A stretch of DNA of 64,000 nt from Sipunculus nudus (GCA_026874595.1 CM049317.1:36362901-36426900); one strand, 5' to 3'; numbered from the stretch's first letter, positions 10,101 to 22,536 are shown. The notes: generated from the sequence alone by a model not told the origin. A program made the numbers and translations.

Positions 10101-12185
10101 TGGTAATAATTTAGACATGGGATCATTCGATTAAAGTTACTAATTTGAGCCTTCCATTGGATTCATCTTGAGTCTTCAGCTGTGCAATCTAGGCGGTTAC
10201 CTGGCTATTTAATGCTGCCAGAAATAGCCAGGGCAATTGTTTGATGAAGAAGGAAGTTAGATTAGGCAACCAGCTACAAACTCTTCAATGTACACAAGCG
10301 GCACAAACGTGAAAGATGTTATACGAGACTCAGTCATGTGCAAGGTTGATGTTGTTGACAGTAACGGAAATGATCCTGACGGCTTCCTGATAGCCCCTGT
10401 TTTTAGCCGCTCCATCAAGTTTATTTTGTCATCATGCACGAAGTATAACTTGGGCAAGATATTATCAATGCACTCAATATATATGAAAGGAAACTTTCCC
10501 TGAAATAATTCACACGTGGAAACTGCTGCTCAGCCCAACCACGCCTGCTGGTTACCTTTTAGATTTATTTCTTAACAGTACGGGAATAATTAATAGATCA
10601 CATGTATTGCATGCAAAGTATCTTTAAAGAGCCCTTAGACACATAAATAACGGAATTATCGGCAAGTCTTATGCCATGCCTAGGATGATTTTTGCTCGGT
10701 TTACTTTGATGTGACTGCCATTTTAACAAATGTGATATGTGTGGATTGATTCAATTATCATTCTGATCTATTTTTTTTACGCTTTGCTCCTATTAATGAG
10801 CCTTTTATTCAAGAATAATCTCTCATGTGTATTCACGAATGCCGGTCATGTTTGAGGTAATGATTGAAAATTCAGGCATCATAAACCATTTTCCTATCTT
10901 AAAAGTCGTTTTTCTGTATATCATGCCTACAGGTAGTTGATTCACAAATTCTACAAATGCATACAACTTTGTAAGATAATTTCCTGTCTTGTGTTATGAC
11001 ATGATTATGTAGAATATAGCTGTTTTAAGTTCAGTTTGGCTCACTTTTATCTGAAACAAAATAGGTTAAATAAGTAATATTACAATTATATCACCTTAGC
11101 CTGTAAAACATCACATATTTATTTGGGATGTAGGCTCTGGATATTGGCCAGTCGGACCGGCGTTCTGTTTCTGTCTGTTCAAAGTTTCTTTATATGTACT
11201 AAAGTATAAACTTTACCTATAGACCTATATATTTTCATATAATCTGATAAGGCCATAATTTCTTATAAAAAGGTATTTGTGCTCGGAACTGTAGACGTCA
11301 ATATAGGAATGTTTACCCGGAGTACGAGTCAATGTTAAGGCCAAGTTTTAGATATGATGTTTACACAGAGGTTTGTGCAGTTTTCATCCCTCTCATATAA
11401 GTTTGTCATCTACCTTGGAAGTCTAATCGGTATTCTTTTAGTAACTCCCCTCACTTTAGGGAGTCAAGGCACTTTTCTTTAATATTCTTTTATACGTAAA
11501 GCACAATTTTCTGGTCATAGTGGTCTGTATGCGTGTTCCCCTAGACGTAACTGCCAGGGGCCCCAGACTGTTCTTTCGACCCCGCTTAGGAATTTTTGTT
11601 GCACTTTTGGTTGTCTAGATAATTTTAATTGGGCCGATAATTACGAAACGAATCACAAATTGAGCTGCAATTAAATTAGAAAGATAAATTAGACGAACAG
11701 TTATAAAAGAGAAAAAGCCTCACGAGGTGAATTGTCAGATAGAAGAAAAAAAAAACAGATTCCCCTTCAGTTTTTGAAAGGTGAAAATGGGGCCGTTCGT
11801 AGTCAGCCGTGGGGGTGGGGGGGGGGGGGGGGATGGGCGTAGCCCAATGTCAATTGGAAAGTACCAGTCTTCTATGAGAGTACGTTGGCAAATACTTCAC
11901 TTTTTTAGATTTTTCCACCTTTAATTATTGCTCAAAGGATCTTCAGATTTTCTTTTTACAGCCTGTTTTAATAGGAAAAGCAGAGAATGCTTTTGCTGCT
12001 TTATCGATAGAAGTTAGTCAGGACTATGACATAGTCAACATGAGCAACGCAAACATGTATAATACGCCTGTCGTGTATATACTGACCGCATTAAATATGC
12101 AAGGATTTTGATGAGAAGGAAATTCAGGTGAGAAACTATATTGGTAAATATGTATAATGACTTTAATGAAATCCATGGCATAGGA
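7115..12185. other. Long interval without a recognisable gene
   Basis: AT-rich DNA. Structures seen are a 15-bp perfect inverted repeat at 7747-7796, a nested inverted repeat at 9066-9132 and a G-rich tract at 11812-11836. Open frames such as 9591-9848 and 10288-10503 are short, lack known domains, and the latter is open on both strands. I call none of them genes. Confidence 0.5.
7747..7796. repeat. 15-bp perfect inverted repeat
   Basis: TTAATAATCGATCAT (7747-7761) and its exact complement ATGATCGATTATTAA (7782-7796) are separated by 20 bases. It could be a transposon end or a cruciform-prone site. Confidence 0.6.
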
Positions 12186-12189
12186 TTTT

Positions 12190-12545
12190 TGGTAAGTCAC
12201 CAAGGTGCCTTTAAAGTGCGATGACCTCTGACCTCATTAATTATGCATGGATTTGCTTGAAATCAAACTTATTGAGTAACATTTCTGATGAGTTTTATCA
12301 AAATCCTTCCTATTCTTTGAAAGTTATCGCAGCGACACCTCAAAGTAGCCTAGTGACCCTTGACCTTATTAAATATGCGCGGAAGTTACCAATAATCGAA
12401 CTCGGGCTAGATAATCTGTTGATAAGTAGTTATGGTGAGTTTTGTGAAAAATCCATCAAAACCCGGTAAGTTATCGCGGCGACACTAAAAGTTTACGGAC
12501 AGATCGACGGCTAGACAGACGGTCGGACGGTTGGTATACTATAAT
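12190..12545. repeat. ~132-bp tandem module with direct-repeat-1 sites and a GACGG tail
   Basis: Two degenerate units, each carrying TGACC-type direct repeats followed by an AAGTTATCGC(A/G)GCGACAC block, end in a CGGACAGATCGACGG...GACGGTCGGACGG segment and CTATAATACTCCCGTC. I have the impression that this arrangement is common in bivalve DNA. The open frame 12221-12469 is a by-product of the repeat. Confidence 0.65.
12222..12234. promoter_or_regulatory. Perfect direct-repeat-1 nuclear receptor site
   Basis: TGACCTCTGACCT is two TGACCT half-sites one base apart, the RXR/HNF4/COUP-type DR1. A second, one-mismatch DR1 (TGACCCTTGACCT) is at 12354-12366 in the next repeat unit. Confidence 0.3.
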
Positions 12546-12990
12546 ACTCCCGTCAAATGACGGACGTTTAAAAATGGCGTCCTGAATGCGTTAAAGTTCT
12601 TACCTGAGTCCAATCGTCTAAAATTTAGACAAATGAGGAAGAGTAAATCAAGCCAATTTGAGTCAATTTGCATAAAGAAGTACGGGTGTTTCTCGAAGAA
12701 CATATCGTGTGTTCTTACAATGAATTTGCTTGAAAAGGAGCCTACATGTGCGCCCCTTTTAACATCCTACAATTTTATCACCGGGGCAGTGTTATACACA
12801 CGAATGAGATAAAATGTTAAGTAAAATATGAAAGGTCGTATTTTTACAGTTTATCTACATTTATGAGTGCCCCAATCATGCGAGCAAGAATTGATTTGAT
12901 GTAGTCTGTGTGGTGATTGTGATATAAGACTGTTTTGGTTACTTTTCAGGGTTTGTTCTACGGCGCTGCTTACAGAGGTACCATTGATAC

Positions 12991-12995
12991 ACACA

Positions 12996-13053
<58 letters not shown>

Positions 13054-13090
13054 TATATATATACATATATATATAAATATATTTATATAC

Positions 13091-13123
<33 letters not shown>

Positions 13124-13162
13124 CATATATAGCGAGAGAGAGAGAGAGACAGACAGACAGAG
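12991..13162. repeat. Compound microsatellite (CA)n(TA)n(GA)n(CAGA)n
   Basis: A short CA run leads into about 130 bases of TA repeats interrupted by ATAC/AAAT steps, then (GA)n and CAGACAGACAGA. The IYIYIY open frames on both strands here are translation artefacts. Confidence 0.95.
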
Positions 13163-16160
13163 GAGGGGGAGAGGTATGCCGGGCGAACAACACGCCTTCT
13201 AACGATAGTCTCTACCAAACGCTGGCAGGAATTCCCGTGTATCCCAATGCCCGTGTTCTAACATAATATAGTAATATAGATGACAAAATAGATTTTTTAC
13301 GAAACTTAACTAGTTATATTAAATACTTACAGGTTGTTAAACTCGCAAAACCGCGAGCCTCTTTATTTCTCCTTTCGTCTCTATTGATACCATGAGTAAT
13401 GTGACTGGGAATCTGTTTTGTAAGCGTTTGGCCTTTTTAAAAAAGAAACGTCTCCTTGAAAGGCGACGTGAGGATCGATAGACCATGAAATATAACAAAA
13501 TCATAATATAAATATAACTCTGATCCAGATTATTCAGTAATAATATATCCTAAGCATGTTTACCATCATCTTCAGTCAGTACATGATCTAATTAATAATA
13601 GCGAAACGTCAGAGAAACTGCGACATCCATTACAGGAACCTGCTTATATTTATAACTGCATTATAATATCTTAGTACAATTGAGACATATGTTATGCTTT
13701 CCCACAAGTTTTGATAACTAGATAACCAAGTCACTAATACTTGCTAACTATTTTAAAACTTAATTCATATTATTAATTAATAATTCACTCATATTTTAAC
13801 TTTTGCTTGTTTGGTTGACGACCCACATAATGTTACAACAGCGGTAGACAATATTTTTGCTAACTACGAGGTCCAACAGATTAATGATTAGCAAAACTAT
13901 TTAGAGGGTTATTCATTAACGTGTCTCTTAAAATCAATGTTTCCACAGTTTATACGAAACTTATTACGTCATGATCAACGAACGATTGATGTTATATGTA
14001 CACAAGGTGGCTAACTGCAAAAACACGGAAGTATACGAGTCACAAAAGACAATATGTCCAGAATACCTTAACTGAGCCAGTTCGATGATATGATATGCGG
14101 CTGCTAGTTATCTTGTTGGGAAACAGTCCAATTATCCGGGTGATTTGACATTGTTGTTTTTCAATCAGTCGGTCACCACCACTGCATGGCGTCAGAGGGA
14201 CACATGCGTGCACAATACCCGAGTAACACGATCAATATCATATGTTCGGACAACCCCCGGTTCCTCTGCGACCTAACTGTAGGATAAATAAATTTTATTA
14301 TTTTTCGAGAAGTCTTGACAAAACCAAACTAATAAATAATTAATGCACATGATTGACTTTTTAAACGGAAGAACACAAGCATGATTATTACAGTTGTTTT
14401 GATAAAATGATCTTCTTAACTATAGAATATAAATATAAAATTAACAGTATTGTTTTTACATGATGCTTGAACCTGACTTACGTGATTTAGAGTGATCAAA
14501 CATTTACCATAAGTAATTCTCTTCAAATTTGCTCGAGACAGGTTTTTAAGTTTTGAGAACATTTAAAAAGGTACTGTTGTGTATAGCGTTTTATAATAAC
14601 AAAAGCTTTTTGAACAAAGCATGTAGAAGGACAAAACCTGGTGATTCTTCATACCAGATCACCTGTAGCGATGTTTCTATGTTATATTTATGTTAAGCAC
14701 ATGGGGTAGTGGAAAAATTAAACGACCCATACACCTGCAAGTCATGTGAAGGTCCAGTAGTGAAGCCGTATAAAGTGGCATATCCATAGCAGGAAAACCA
14801 ATGTCTAAAACATGGTATTTTTTAATTGAACAACCATGATTGGCCAGTAAATGCCAGGCCGGTAAATTCCATTGGGATTTCCCAGTAAATGCTGCATGGG
14901 CAACACCAACTCTTGCAAAAAATGGAATTTAAATAGCAAATATAAACATATGCCTTATTATCCATGTTTTATTGTTGCCACGAAGATCTACAGACTATAA
15001 AGATCCACAATATGATAAGAACTGCTCAATTCAATAAAAATATGGGATTAATCTGCAAAGCAGACTCATGGCACCGGAATAGTGCAAAATAATATTAATA
15101 ATATACAGTTGTGTTATTAATCTAATGAATTAAGTTAAGCAGAAATAACAATTTGCGGAACAATATATTTCTCGGGACTCATATATATTTAAATGAGTAT
15201 ATAAATATACATGTACTTGAAGTGAGTGCTGATACGCTGAGTGCGCCATCAAAACCACACAATACCTACTTCCTACGTTGAACTTAAGGCAACCTGGTCC
15301 GTCACTTGGCAAGGGCAACATCTTCCCTTGGGCACCAGAAAAAACGGGAACTGTTATCAAATGACAGTGACCATCTCATGATATTCTGGTTTAACGAAAG
15401 TTCAGAAAGTATACTTCTTTCAGAAACGATAAATGTCTTCAAACAAAATTTAACCATGCATAAGTAACCCATGCAACACTTGGTAGAAAAATAAATGTGA
15501 ATCAAGGTCAAATTTCATGCTATACAGAAGAGTAACTGGGAAATAAAATATTGCTTGAAAGGTGTAATTAGATTTTCAAATCGGGACTGGTATTTTGGCA
15601 TATACTTAATTGGTTGAAGGCTGATTATATAAATTCTGAACTTGATAATGGTATAATGTATTATATATTTTGTTAAACTGGTGGGTATAATTTAGAAACT
15701 GCTTGTTCTTGTTTTCATCCTGCATAAGGCCAATTTACCAAGTTGTCCATTATAAGCTATTCACTCAGGCCTTTCCTAAAAACTCTCGGTTTAATATTTT
15801 TCCATGCATTTACTCGCAGGCTTTACCAAGATTTAAACTCGATTGACACCATCTACAGCGCGCATTTATAGTTGCAGCAGATGGTATTACGGGACCGGTC
15901 TATACCTATAGCGGTGTCTTCACATCGATGATCTATTTTCACACCTTAGGAGCATGGGGTTTCAGCGCGTTTCAAACCCAGTCTAACTCGCGCTAGAATA
16001 TAAAACTCACATATTCAGTGTAGTATATAACTGAAATCTAGTGTGTTCTCCTAAGATTGGAATCGAGTTCTCTTCACATGCAATTTCCTTACAGTTATAG
16101 GTTTATCAGTCCAAGTATAATGATGCACGTCATTCTGATAACAGCTACATGCTTGTAGCT
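13163..16160. other. Unassigned AT-rich interval
   Basis: No gene seen. A perfect TCAAGGTCA (NR5A/ERR-type extended half-site) lies at 15502-15510. The short ORFs (15130-15511) show no domain. Confidence 0.45.
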
Positions 16161-16167
16161 TCCATTA

Positions 16168-16382
16168 GGCCTGTTACGACCCATAATGTAATAACCGGCC
16201 CATATTGTAATAACGGCCCATAATGTAATAAAAACGACCCATAATGTAACAATGGCCCATAATGTAATAAAAAACGGCCCATATTGTAATAACCATACCC
16301 TGCCCATATTGTAATAAAATCGCAAGTGGGTAAAACGGCCCATATTGTAATAAAATCGCAGGTGGGTAAAACGGCCAATAAC
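16168..16382 (-). repeat. Left inverted arm of the foldback-like element
   Basis: About ten degenerate CCCATA(T/A)TGTAATAA units with spacers AAAACG, AACCGG or AAAATCGCAAGTGGGTAAAACGG in part. The minus-strand frames rich in YNMGR or ITIWAV here are artefacts of the array. Confidence 0.85.
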
Positions 16383-16600
16383 TTTATAATTCAAATATCA
16401 TGCAAATTAAATTATACAATTCAAATATCGACTTATCGTGACACGAATGTGTAAGTGAACATACAGTTTTGAAAAACCACTGGATAATATAATAACTATC
16501 TGCTTAAAACGGTGACCAAGCTAATATGAGCGAAATCTGGCCATGTTCATGTTAATCCTTTAGTTCAGTGTTTAAATAGGATGATAAAGTATTTAAACAA

Positions 16601-16661
<61 letters not shown>

Positions 16662-17194
16662 CTTTAATGGACCAAGCGCTTAAATGAATCCTAGAAATAT
16701 ATATATAAAATATATATAAAATATTAACAGATAAAATATACAAAACTCTCATTATCGATACAGTTTAATATATTGAAACTTTAAATTTCAGTACGTTTTG
16801 CTTAATGTATCATAGAGAATATAGTATATGCTCTCTCAAAACCTCCCGAGATTTAGAAATTACAAATATAGGTACTGCTGCAATGTTTTAGTGCCCATAT
16901 AAGCATTGGTTAAGATGTCTTAGATCAATATGTATAGCACGTCGCATAGATTAAGAGCTTTCAACACACATATTTGAAGTTAAAACCTGGATGCGTCAAT
17001 CGTGCGATTCAAGAGTGACTCTTATACAATTTAATTTTTTTAAAATAACATTACGCCCAAACAACAAATCAACAATTTGAAAATGCCGGTTTCTGTGTTC
17101 TAGATGGAGAGCATAGGCCTCAGAGCTGGGAGATTCAGGGGCGTAGCCAGGATTAAGGGAGGGGAGGGGGCAATATGATTAGGGGCAGATCGAG

Positions 17195-17216
17195 AAATTC
17201 GAAGGGGGGGGGGGGG
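17195..17216. repeat. G-tract
   Basis: An uninterrupted run of about 14 G with G-rich flanks from 17150. It could form a G-quadruplex. Preceded by purine-rich DNA. Confidence 0.7.
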
Positions 17217-18139
17217 CGCTGATATGCATATATGGGTACAATGAAAACTATTATGTATACATGGATATATATATATATATATAAATATATATATAATTAT
17301 TATTATTATACGTTATTATTATACGTTATATTTTAGTGTATGAAAATATGACTTTTTTTATTCAATTATGAACCATGGTTTCATATAGGTTAGTAACAGG
17401 TTCATGGGGAGGGTTCATATTTGGACATTTTTTTAATATGCAATGTAAAGAGGACATTTGGAGGCAATTTTCACAAAAAAGAATGAGAATTTCCTGTTCC
17501 TGAAAAACTTTTCTTATGTCTATGCGTTATGAATTGAAACTGTAGAGGATAAATATTTAATATTTATTTTCTTCAAAATAGAATATAAAATTTCAATCGT
17601 TTCCAACATGTTTAAGGGGCCCAACCACCTATCTCACCTTTATTAACCGAAGGAAATCCCTTGGAGCTTTTATAAAAATAGGCAAGAAAATGTGGATATC
17701 AATGCAAACAGGCTGCTTGTTTTGTTTATATAAATGTGTTTATTATATGTGGGGGCCCGCAAAAATAATAAAAACAAATTCAACAAGGACATCTGGCAGC
17801 AAGTCAGATAACCCAGAGCTTTGCAAAGGGCGTTTTGCAACAAGTGACCTTTCTACCTCCGCATATATGCATCCTACAACCTTAGGGTAAATGTTTTTCC
17901 CGTTTGTCAACATTGCTGTGTTTACAAACATGTTGTTGATAAACAAGTTTATACAACCTTCACGAAGGTGTTATAAGAACTTTTCACATCCAAAATTACC
18001 CTTAGATCATTAATATATACACAGAGGAAGCTAGAAATCACATAAATTCTTTTTCAAAAGGTAAATGAATGGGCACCTTTAAGGTAAAGGCGCATATACG
18101 AATTTACGTTAATAATTTGCAAAATATTATCTTGGTAAA

Positions 18140-18312
18140 CTTTGCCTATTACCGGGGTCCATGGGCTCGACAGGACACAAGACTCCTCAGTGCACATATC
18201 GCGGGTTCAAGTACCGGTATCACCACAGGAGCCGTGAGAGTGTTCACGGTCGACCCTGACAAGGGCCTGGTACTCTGCAGTAGTTCTGCAGCTGTTCATA
18301 AATATCCTTATC
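18140..18312 (+). repeat. tRNA-derived SINE fragment (5' part)
   Basis: CGGGTTCAAGTACC resembles a pol III B box and is followed by GTGAGAGTGTTCACGGTCGACCCTGACAAGGGCC in part, which matches the SINE at 30.2-30.5 kb at GTGAGATTTTTCACGGTCGACCC. The 3' half is missing or replaced. Confidence 0.5.
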
Positions 18313-18479
18313 CTCAACTAATGAATTTGCAAGTTATAAACTGCAGTTAAAAAATTAAAATCTAATTGCTAATTTATAAAAATATATGAAAAATATCGAA
18401 AATTGGGAAATTACACACACACACACACTTATATATAAATATATATACTTGGTATTAGATTAAGTGAAATTCCGAAGGG

Positions 18480-18822
18480 ACGGCGAGCACTGGATGCGAC
18501 CGGGGCCATGCCGAGGAGCGATGAGATTTTTCATGGTTGGCCCCCATCCAGGGTGAGCGCTCTGCATAATAGGAAGGCTGCGCCCAACAGCCGTGTATCA
18601 CATTTATATCACAAACGAATGCAAAATTTGGCGAGATCCTCCATGTTATGATTTAGTAATGGGGATGATTACACACCCCGGACCTGCAGGTGAGGTAGTT
18701 ACCTGACACCAGGATTTTATATAAATGACACTAAGCGTGTGCCTTGTCACGTATTCCAACCCGAGATAGATTTATACAGATGTACAAACAGGTTAAGATT
18801 AGTTAAGAAAGCGATTAATTCT
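18480..18822 (+). repeat. SINE copy related to the 30.3-kb element
   Basis: Aligns in order with 30290-30540: GATGAGATTTTTCATGGT, CCCCCATCCAGGG, CACAAACGAATGC, GATGATTACACACC, GACACCAGGAT, CCTTGTCACGTA and CAGATGTACA, ending at a (TA)n tract. The tRNA-like head is poorly preserved. Confidence 0.65.
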
Positions 18823-18825
18823 ACA

Positions 18826-18903
<78 letters not shown>

Positions 18904-19157
18904 CTTTATTCCTTCAAACCATCCTACAGAGAAGGTTTCACTCAGTAGTATAACAAAACATTTTTTAATGGAACAGGGTGACAGTATTTTGTCTACCTAA
19001 AGGATCAACGAACAACTATAAAGACCTATAAAGACTACCGAACGCCACCATCTGAGCCATGCAGAGTGCCTCCCAGTAATTATTACAACTGTTTGTACAA
19101 TTCATGAAAAACCAGATGTTTGCAATCGCTCAGCGATCGCAAGGGAAGCCTCCTTCA

Positions 19158-19208
19158 GCCTTCTGCACCCTACCCACCACCCTAGCCCCACCCCCAACCC
19201 CACCCCTA
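19158..19208. repeat. C-rich tract with repeated CACCC and ACCCCTAAC words
   Basis: C-runs of 3-5 separated by A/AA/TA, with the complementary strand able to form a G-quadruplex. It resembles degenerate telomere-type words but is short and irregular. Confidence 0.5.
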
Positions 19209-19245
19209 ACGGTCTATATATACATATATATATATATATATATTG

Positions 19246-19510
19246 GCCGTTTTTACAATAATTGACGGTTAATAGATTATGGGTCGTTATAACGACTCAT
19301 ATTGTTATAACGTCCTATATTGTAACAATGGTCAATATTGCAGAAGAAATTGCCTATTTTGTTGTAAAACGGCCAATATTATATTAATTGCCAATAGCGT
19401 AATAATAAATGAGTAACATAGTAATAACTTATCCTCACCTTTACTGTAAGGAGCATGGTCGGGGCTTTATATGGGCAAAAAGGCCAATATTGTTAAAAAA
19501 AATGCAGTTT
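19246..19510. repeat. Diverged mixed-orientation copies of the foldback motif
   Basis: Degenerate GGCCAATATTGTTA-like units appear in both orientations, with a perfect 14-bp palindrome GTCGTTATAACGAC at 19283-19296 where orientation flips. It lies inside the foldback-like element next to the right arm. Confidence 0.5.
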
Positions 19511-19696
19511 AAAAGATAATGGTTAAATTCAAGTCAAATTTACGTAGACAGCATAAATGTTGACTGTTTCACTTGATTTCAATTATGACTGCATCTCTTA
19601 TACAAAATGAGGAACCAAAATGGCTGTAATTTTAGAAGGTGTTCTCAAACGACATATCGCCTGTTAGATTTGGGATTCATTCTTGGGCTTAAACAT

Positions 19697-19970
19697 GTTG
19701 TTACAATATGGGCCGTTTTTCCTACTTCCCGTTTTATTACAATATGGGCAGGGTATGATTATTACAATATGGGTTGTTTTTTATTACAATATGGGCCGTT
19801 ATTACAATAAGGGCCGTTTTTTATTACAATATGGGCCGTTATTACAGTATGGGCCAGTTTTATTACAATATGGGCAGTGTATGATTATTACATTATGGGT
19901 CATTTTTATTACAATATGGGCCGTTATTACATTATGGGCCGGTTATTACATTATGGGTTGTAACAAGGCC
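19697..19970 (+). repeat. Right inverted arm of the foldback-like element
   Basis: About thirteen units of TTATTACA(A/T)TATGGGCC with spacers, inverted relative to 16168-16382 and longer because of extra units. The MGRF-type open frames here are artefacts. Confidence 0.85.
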
Positions 19971-20199
19971 CTTTCCGACCTTGGCATTCAACGTGACTGT
20001 TTATGTTTAATGTTCCGTGTAATGTTTTCTTTTAGTCTGCGACTTCGACTGATACTATGACATTTCATTATCCTCGGAACAAATGTCAAAACTTGGTGAA
20101 AAATTAAAATATTATTTATGATAATGTTTTTATAAACCATTATTCCAGTATCCCGATAAAGATATAGATATTATATCAATCCTGATAATTTAACTTCAA

Positions 20200-20640
20200 A
20201 AGGCAGAGAATGTTATTGATTTACCTTCACCATTTCTACTCTTCTGGAGTTGGTGAAGAACAATGCATCAACCTGTGTGACTGTCACAAAAATCGTGCCG
20301 GACATACACACTTACATTTATGTTGGTGACCATTCCTGCAAAACCACGCCGCATCTCGCCAAATCTCTCGATGATGGAAAGGCTATCTATTTAAGTATAC
20401 TTATAACAGTCTTACAGTTCAATTTTCTTTGCGCGGTGTCTTCACAACAGTCCGAGCAGATAAAAGGCCACCGTCTTCATGTATCCTCTCTACTTTTATT
20501 TCTAAATTTTGTTCTGTGAGCTTGTACGCAAGATGGGAACGCATAGGCTGGAGAACAATGGGACTTCTTCCGGATCAACGTGGCGTTAGTATACGAAGGC
20601 AAGCGCACTTATACTAAAATTTTGTAGTTTTCCTTTTTTG
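20200..20640. other. Interval of higher complexity, unrecognised
   Basis: Slightly more GC-rich and less repetitive than its surroundings, with an 89-codon open frame (20250-20519, plus) that has no domain I recognise. A short non-coding repeat or decayed exon is possible. Confidence 0.25.
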
Positions 20641-21235
20641 TGTATTAATCAACATAACAGAGGATATCAAATATCATTTATAAACTTGGGGTTCATAATA
20701 GCCAGAGGAAAGAAGATATCCGCTGTAGAATTTCTATTGAATTTTGTACTATTATTTGAGAAGTATTTGCACGTTCTATTAGTGTTTTTCGATTTTGTTC
20801 TTTATATCATTGATCTTTAAAAGGTTGAAATAACCTAAAGCACGGAATATTTCGTGACAGTGACAAAACTACAGGCTCCGAGGTGATGCCCATTCCTTGA
20901 TAAGGGTCTTACTGTCCCTGCGTTCTCTCCTTAGGTTCATCTTGACTGTACTTTAAAAACGCAAAAAAAAAGAGTGATCCTATAGTTGTACTGGATCAAA
21001 GTTTTTTTTAGTAGAGATATAAATTTTCATTATTTAATAATCTTTTTATTATAAACTTGTCAACGCATCCTAACAGATGATTTTCATTTCTGAATATGTT
21101 AGCAACACTAATGACACCCATGTATGATGAATACTCTAAAGTATATATATATTAATTTCATTTTCATGCATTAGTACATCTTGTTTAAATTATTATTATT
21201 ATTAATATTATTATTATTATATATATATATACATG

Positions 21236-21282
<47 letters not shown>

Positions 21283-22140
21283 ATAGCTGATACTCTGTAA
21301 ATAATTCGTAAAGTTACCCCTGCGTCTTGTACCCGCCAAGTCTATTGTTATAATCTACCTAATACCGAAAGAGAGAATGTAGGGTGCAGCAATCTACAGT
21401 TCTTAATCTACCTTCCATACAAAAAAAGGGCATTTAAATTTATATACATTATAACAAAATGAACGATTCAATGATTGTGGTAAATCGTTTCTCTGCACTG
21501 CACACCAAGGATATACGAAACAGGTTCACACTTTACTCAAAATCGTTCAACATTCAGTTGACAGGGATAGAATCTGCGTGTAAAAGAAATAGCAAAATTA
21601 GATATAGCCCTTTCATTGTTGATTTATTTTCATATGAGGATTAAGAATAAACAAGAATAGAAAAATATATTTTGTTGTCGAATGCATCATGATACAATTT
21701 TGAAAATCATTGCGGAGAGACCTCGTTCCTACAAATCCCCACGTCCTATTTCCAAAAACACCCCATACGACATTTGATAACTGCTGTACATATTCAGTGT
21801 ATAAAATTATTGAAACTATAAGCTGACTCCCTCTTCTTCCATGAGACCTTTTGTCCGCAAGTAAGTTTAAAATTGCCGATTAGTGCTAGGTCACACATAT
21901 ATATGTGTGTGTCTGTGTGCGTTTGAAATTGAAAATGAGGCAAAATTAAAGTTTAAAAAATAATATAATTCGATGATTCCTCCGTCTATTTATCTCTCTA
22001 GAAGTAATCTGATCTTTCTTTTGTTTCCCTTCTTAAGTGTCTTTGTGTAAGTAATCATTATCGCCCTCTCCCTTCTCTTTTCCATCTCCCTGCCTGTTAA
22101 TAAAATTTCCGTCCTTTGTCTTGATAATTTTTCGCTCTCT
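20640..22140. other. Unassigned AT-rich interval
   Basis: No gene seen. It holds (ATT)n then (TA)n at 21190-21280. Confidence 0.45.
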
Positions 22141-22168
22141 CACATAACATACACTCATATGTATACAA

Positions 22169-22180
22169 TACACACACACG

Positions 22181-22238
<58 letters not shown>
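22169..22238. repeat. (CA)n(TA)n microsatellite
   Basis: CACACACACG steps followed by uninterrupted TA repeats. Adjacent to the Penelope-like tail at 22255. Confidence 0.95.
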
Positions 22239-22244
<6 letters not shown>

Positions 22245-22254
22245 CACTAATATA

Positions 22255-22440
22255 ATGGTAAAGCCGTGTTAGGCTTTAGTAGAAGTGTACGTAAAGAAAA
22301 ACTATATATAAACATCTCGCTACCCGTGGCAATGCACTTACCACCTGACGAAGAAGCCTGTGCACTTCGAAAGCTCCTGTGTTAATAAACACAGGTTATT
22401 CTATCTATAAGGCGGCGCTCCTCTTAATATACAAATATAT
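22255..22440 (+). mobile_element. Probable Penelope-like element tail between (TA)n tracts
   Basis: The block CCTGACGAAGAAGCC, then TGTGCACTTCGAAAGCTCC (22344-22377), runs into a 6-bp stem CCTGTG/CACAGG (22376-22395) looped by TTAATAAA. A diverged inverted copy is at 54030-54095 (GTGACGAAGAATCCTGTG, GCGCCTTGAAAGCTTGG), also beside (TA)n. I associate this pattern with Penelope-like element ends. The assignment is from memory of the pattern and is uncertain. Confidence 0.4.
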
Positions 22441-22492
22441 GATATATATATATACACTCTCAGAAGAAAGGGTTCCAACTAAAAGCCAAAAG

Positions 22493-22494
<2 letters not shown>

Positions 22495-22534
<40 letters not shown>
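22495..22534. repeat. (TA)n microsatellite
   Basis: Forty bases of TA repeat. Confidence 0.95.

Positions 22535-22536
<2 letters not shown>

Larger units (their letters stand above)
16168..19970. mobile_element. Foldback-like element with long inverted arrays of a ~17-bp motif
   Basis: The left end (16168-16382) and right end (19697-19970) are inverted copies of one another. Starting from the outside both read GGCC(T)TGTTAC(G/A)ACCCATAATGTAATAACCGGCCCATAxTG in the same order, later CATACCCTGCCCATATTG, then AAAAC near the inner edge. Each arm is an array of (G)GCCCATATTGTAATAA units. No transposase ORF is visible between them. The interior holds (TA)n tracts, a G-rich tract and SINE copies. 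No convincing target-site duplication was found at the outer edges, so the exact limits are uncertain. The structure is that of foldback or subterminal-repeat DNA transposons, and the motif may be the transposase-binding repeat. Confidence 0.7.

Noticed and set aside
10257-10503. Overlapping 66- and 71-codon frames on opposite strands
   Set aside because: Neither has a recognised domain, codon bias or splice context. Mutual openness suggests chance.
12851-13218. Open frames of alternating Ile-Tyr on both strands
   Set aside because: Direct translation of a (TA)n microsatellite. The same applies to the frames at 16552-16752, 18739-18948, 22379-22648, 58435-58641 and 63083-63310.
16095-16394. 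Repetitive frame with RFTHLRFYYNMG units
   Set aside because: Produced by the foldback motif array. The mirror frames at 19607-20060 have the same cause.
19158-19208. Interstitial telomere repeat
   Set aside because: CCCTAA-like words are irregular and too few. No TTAGGG array.
22344-22395. Hammerhead ribozyme in the Penelope-like tail (CTGACGA...GAAA)
   Set aside because: CTGACGA and GAAA are present, but the bases closing stem II do not pair properly and no NUH cleavage triplet sits after the third stem. A functional hammerhead cannot be claimed from this copy.
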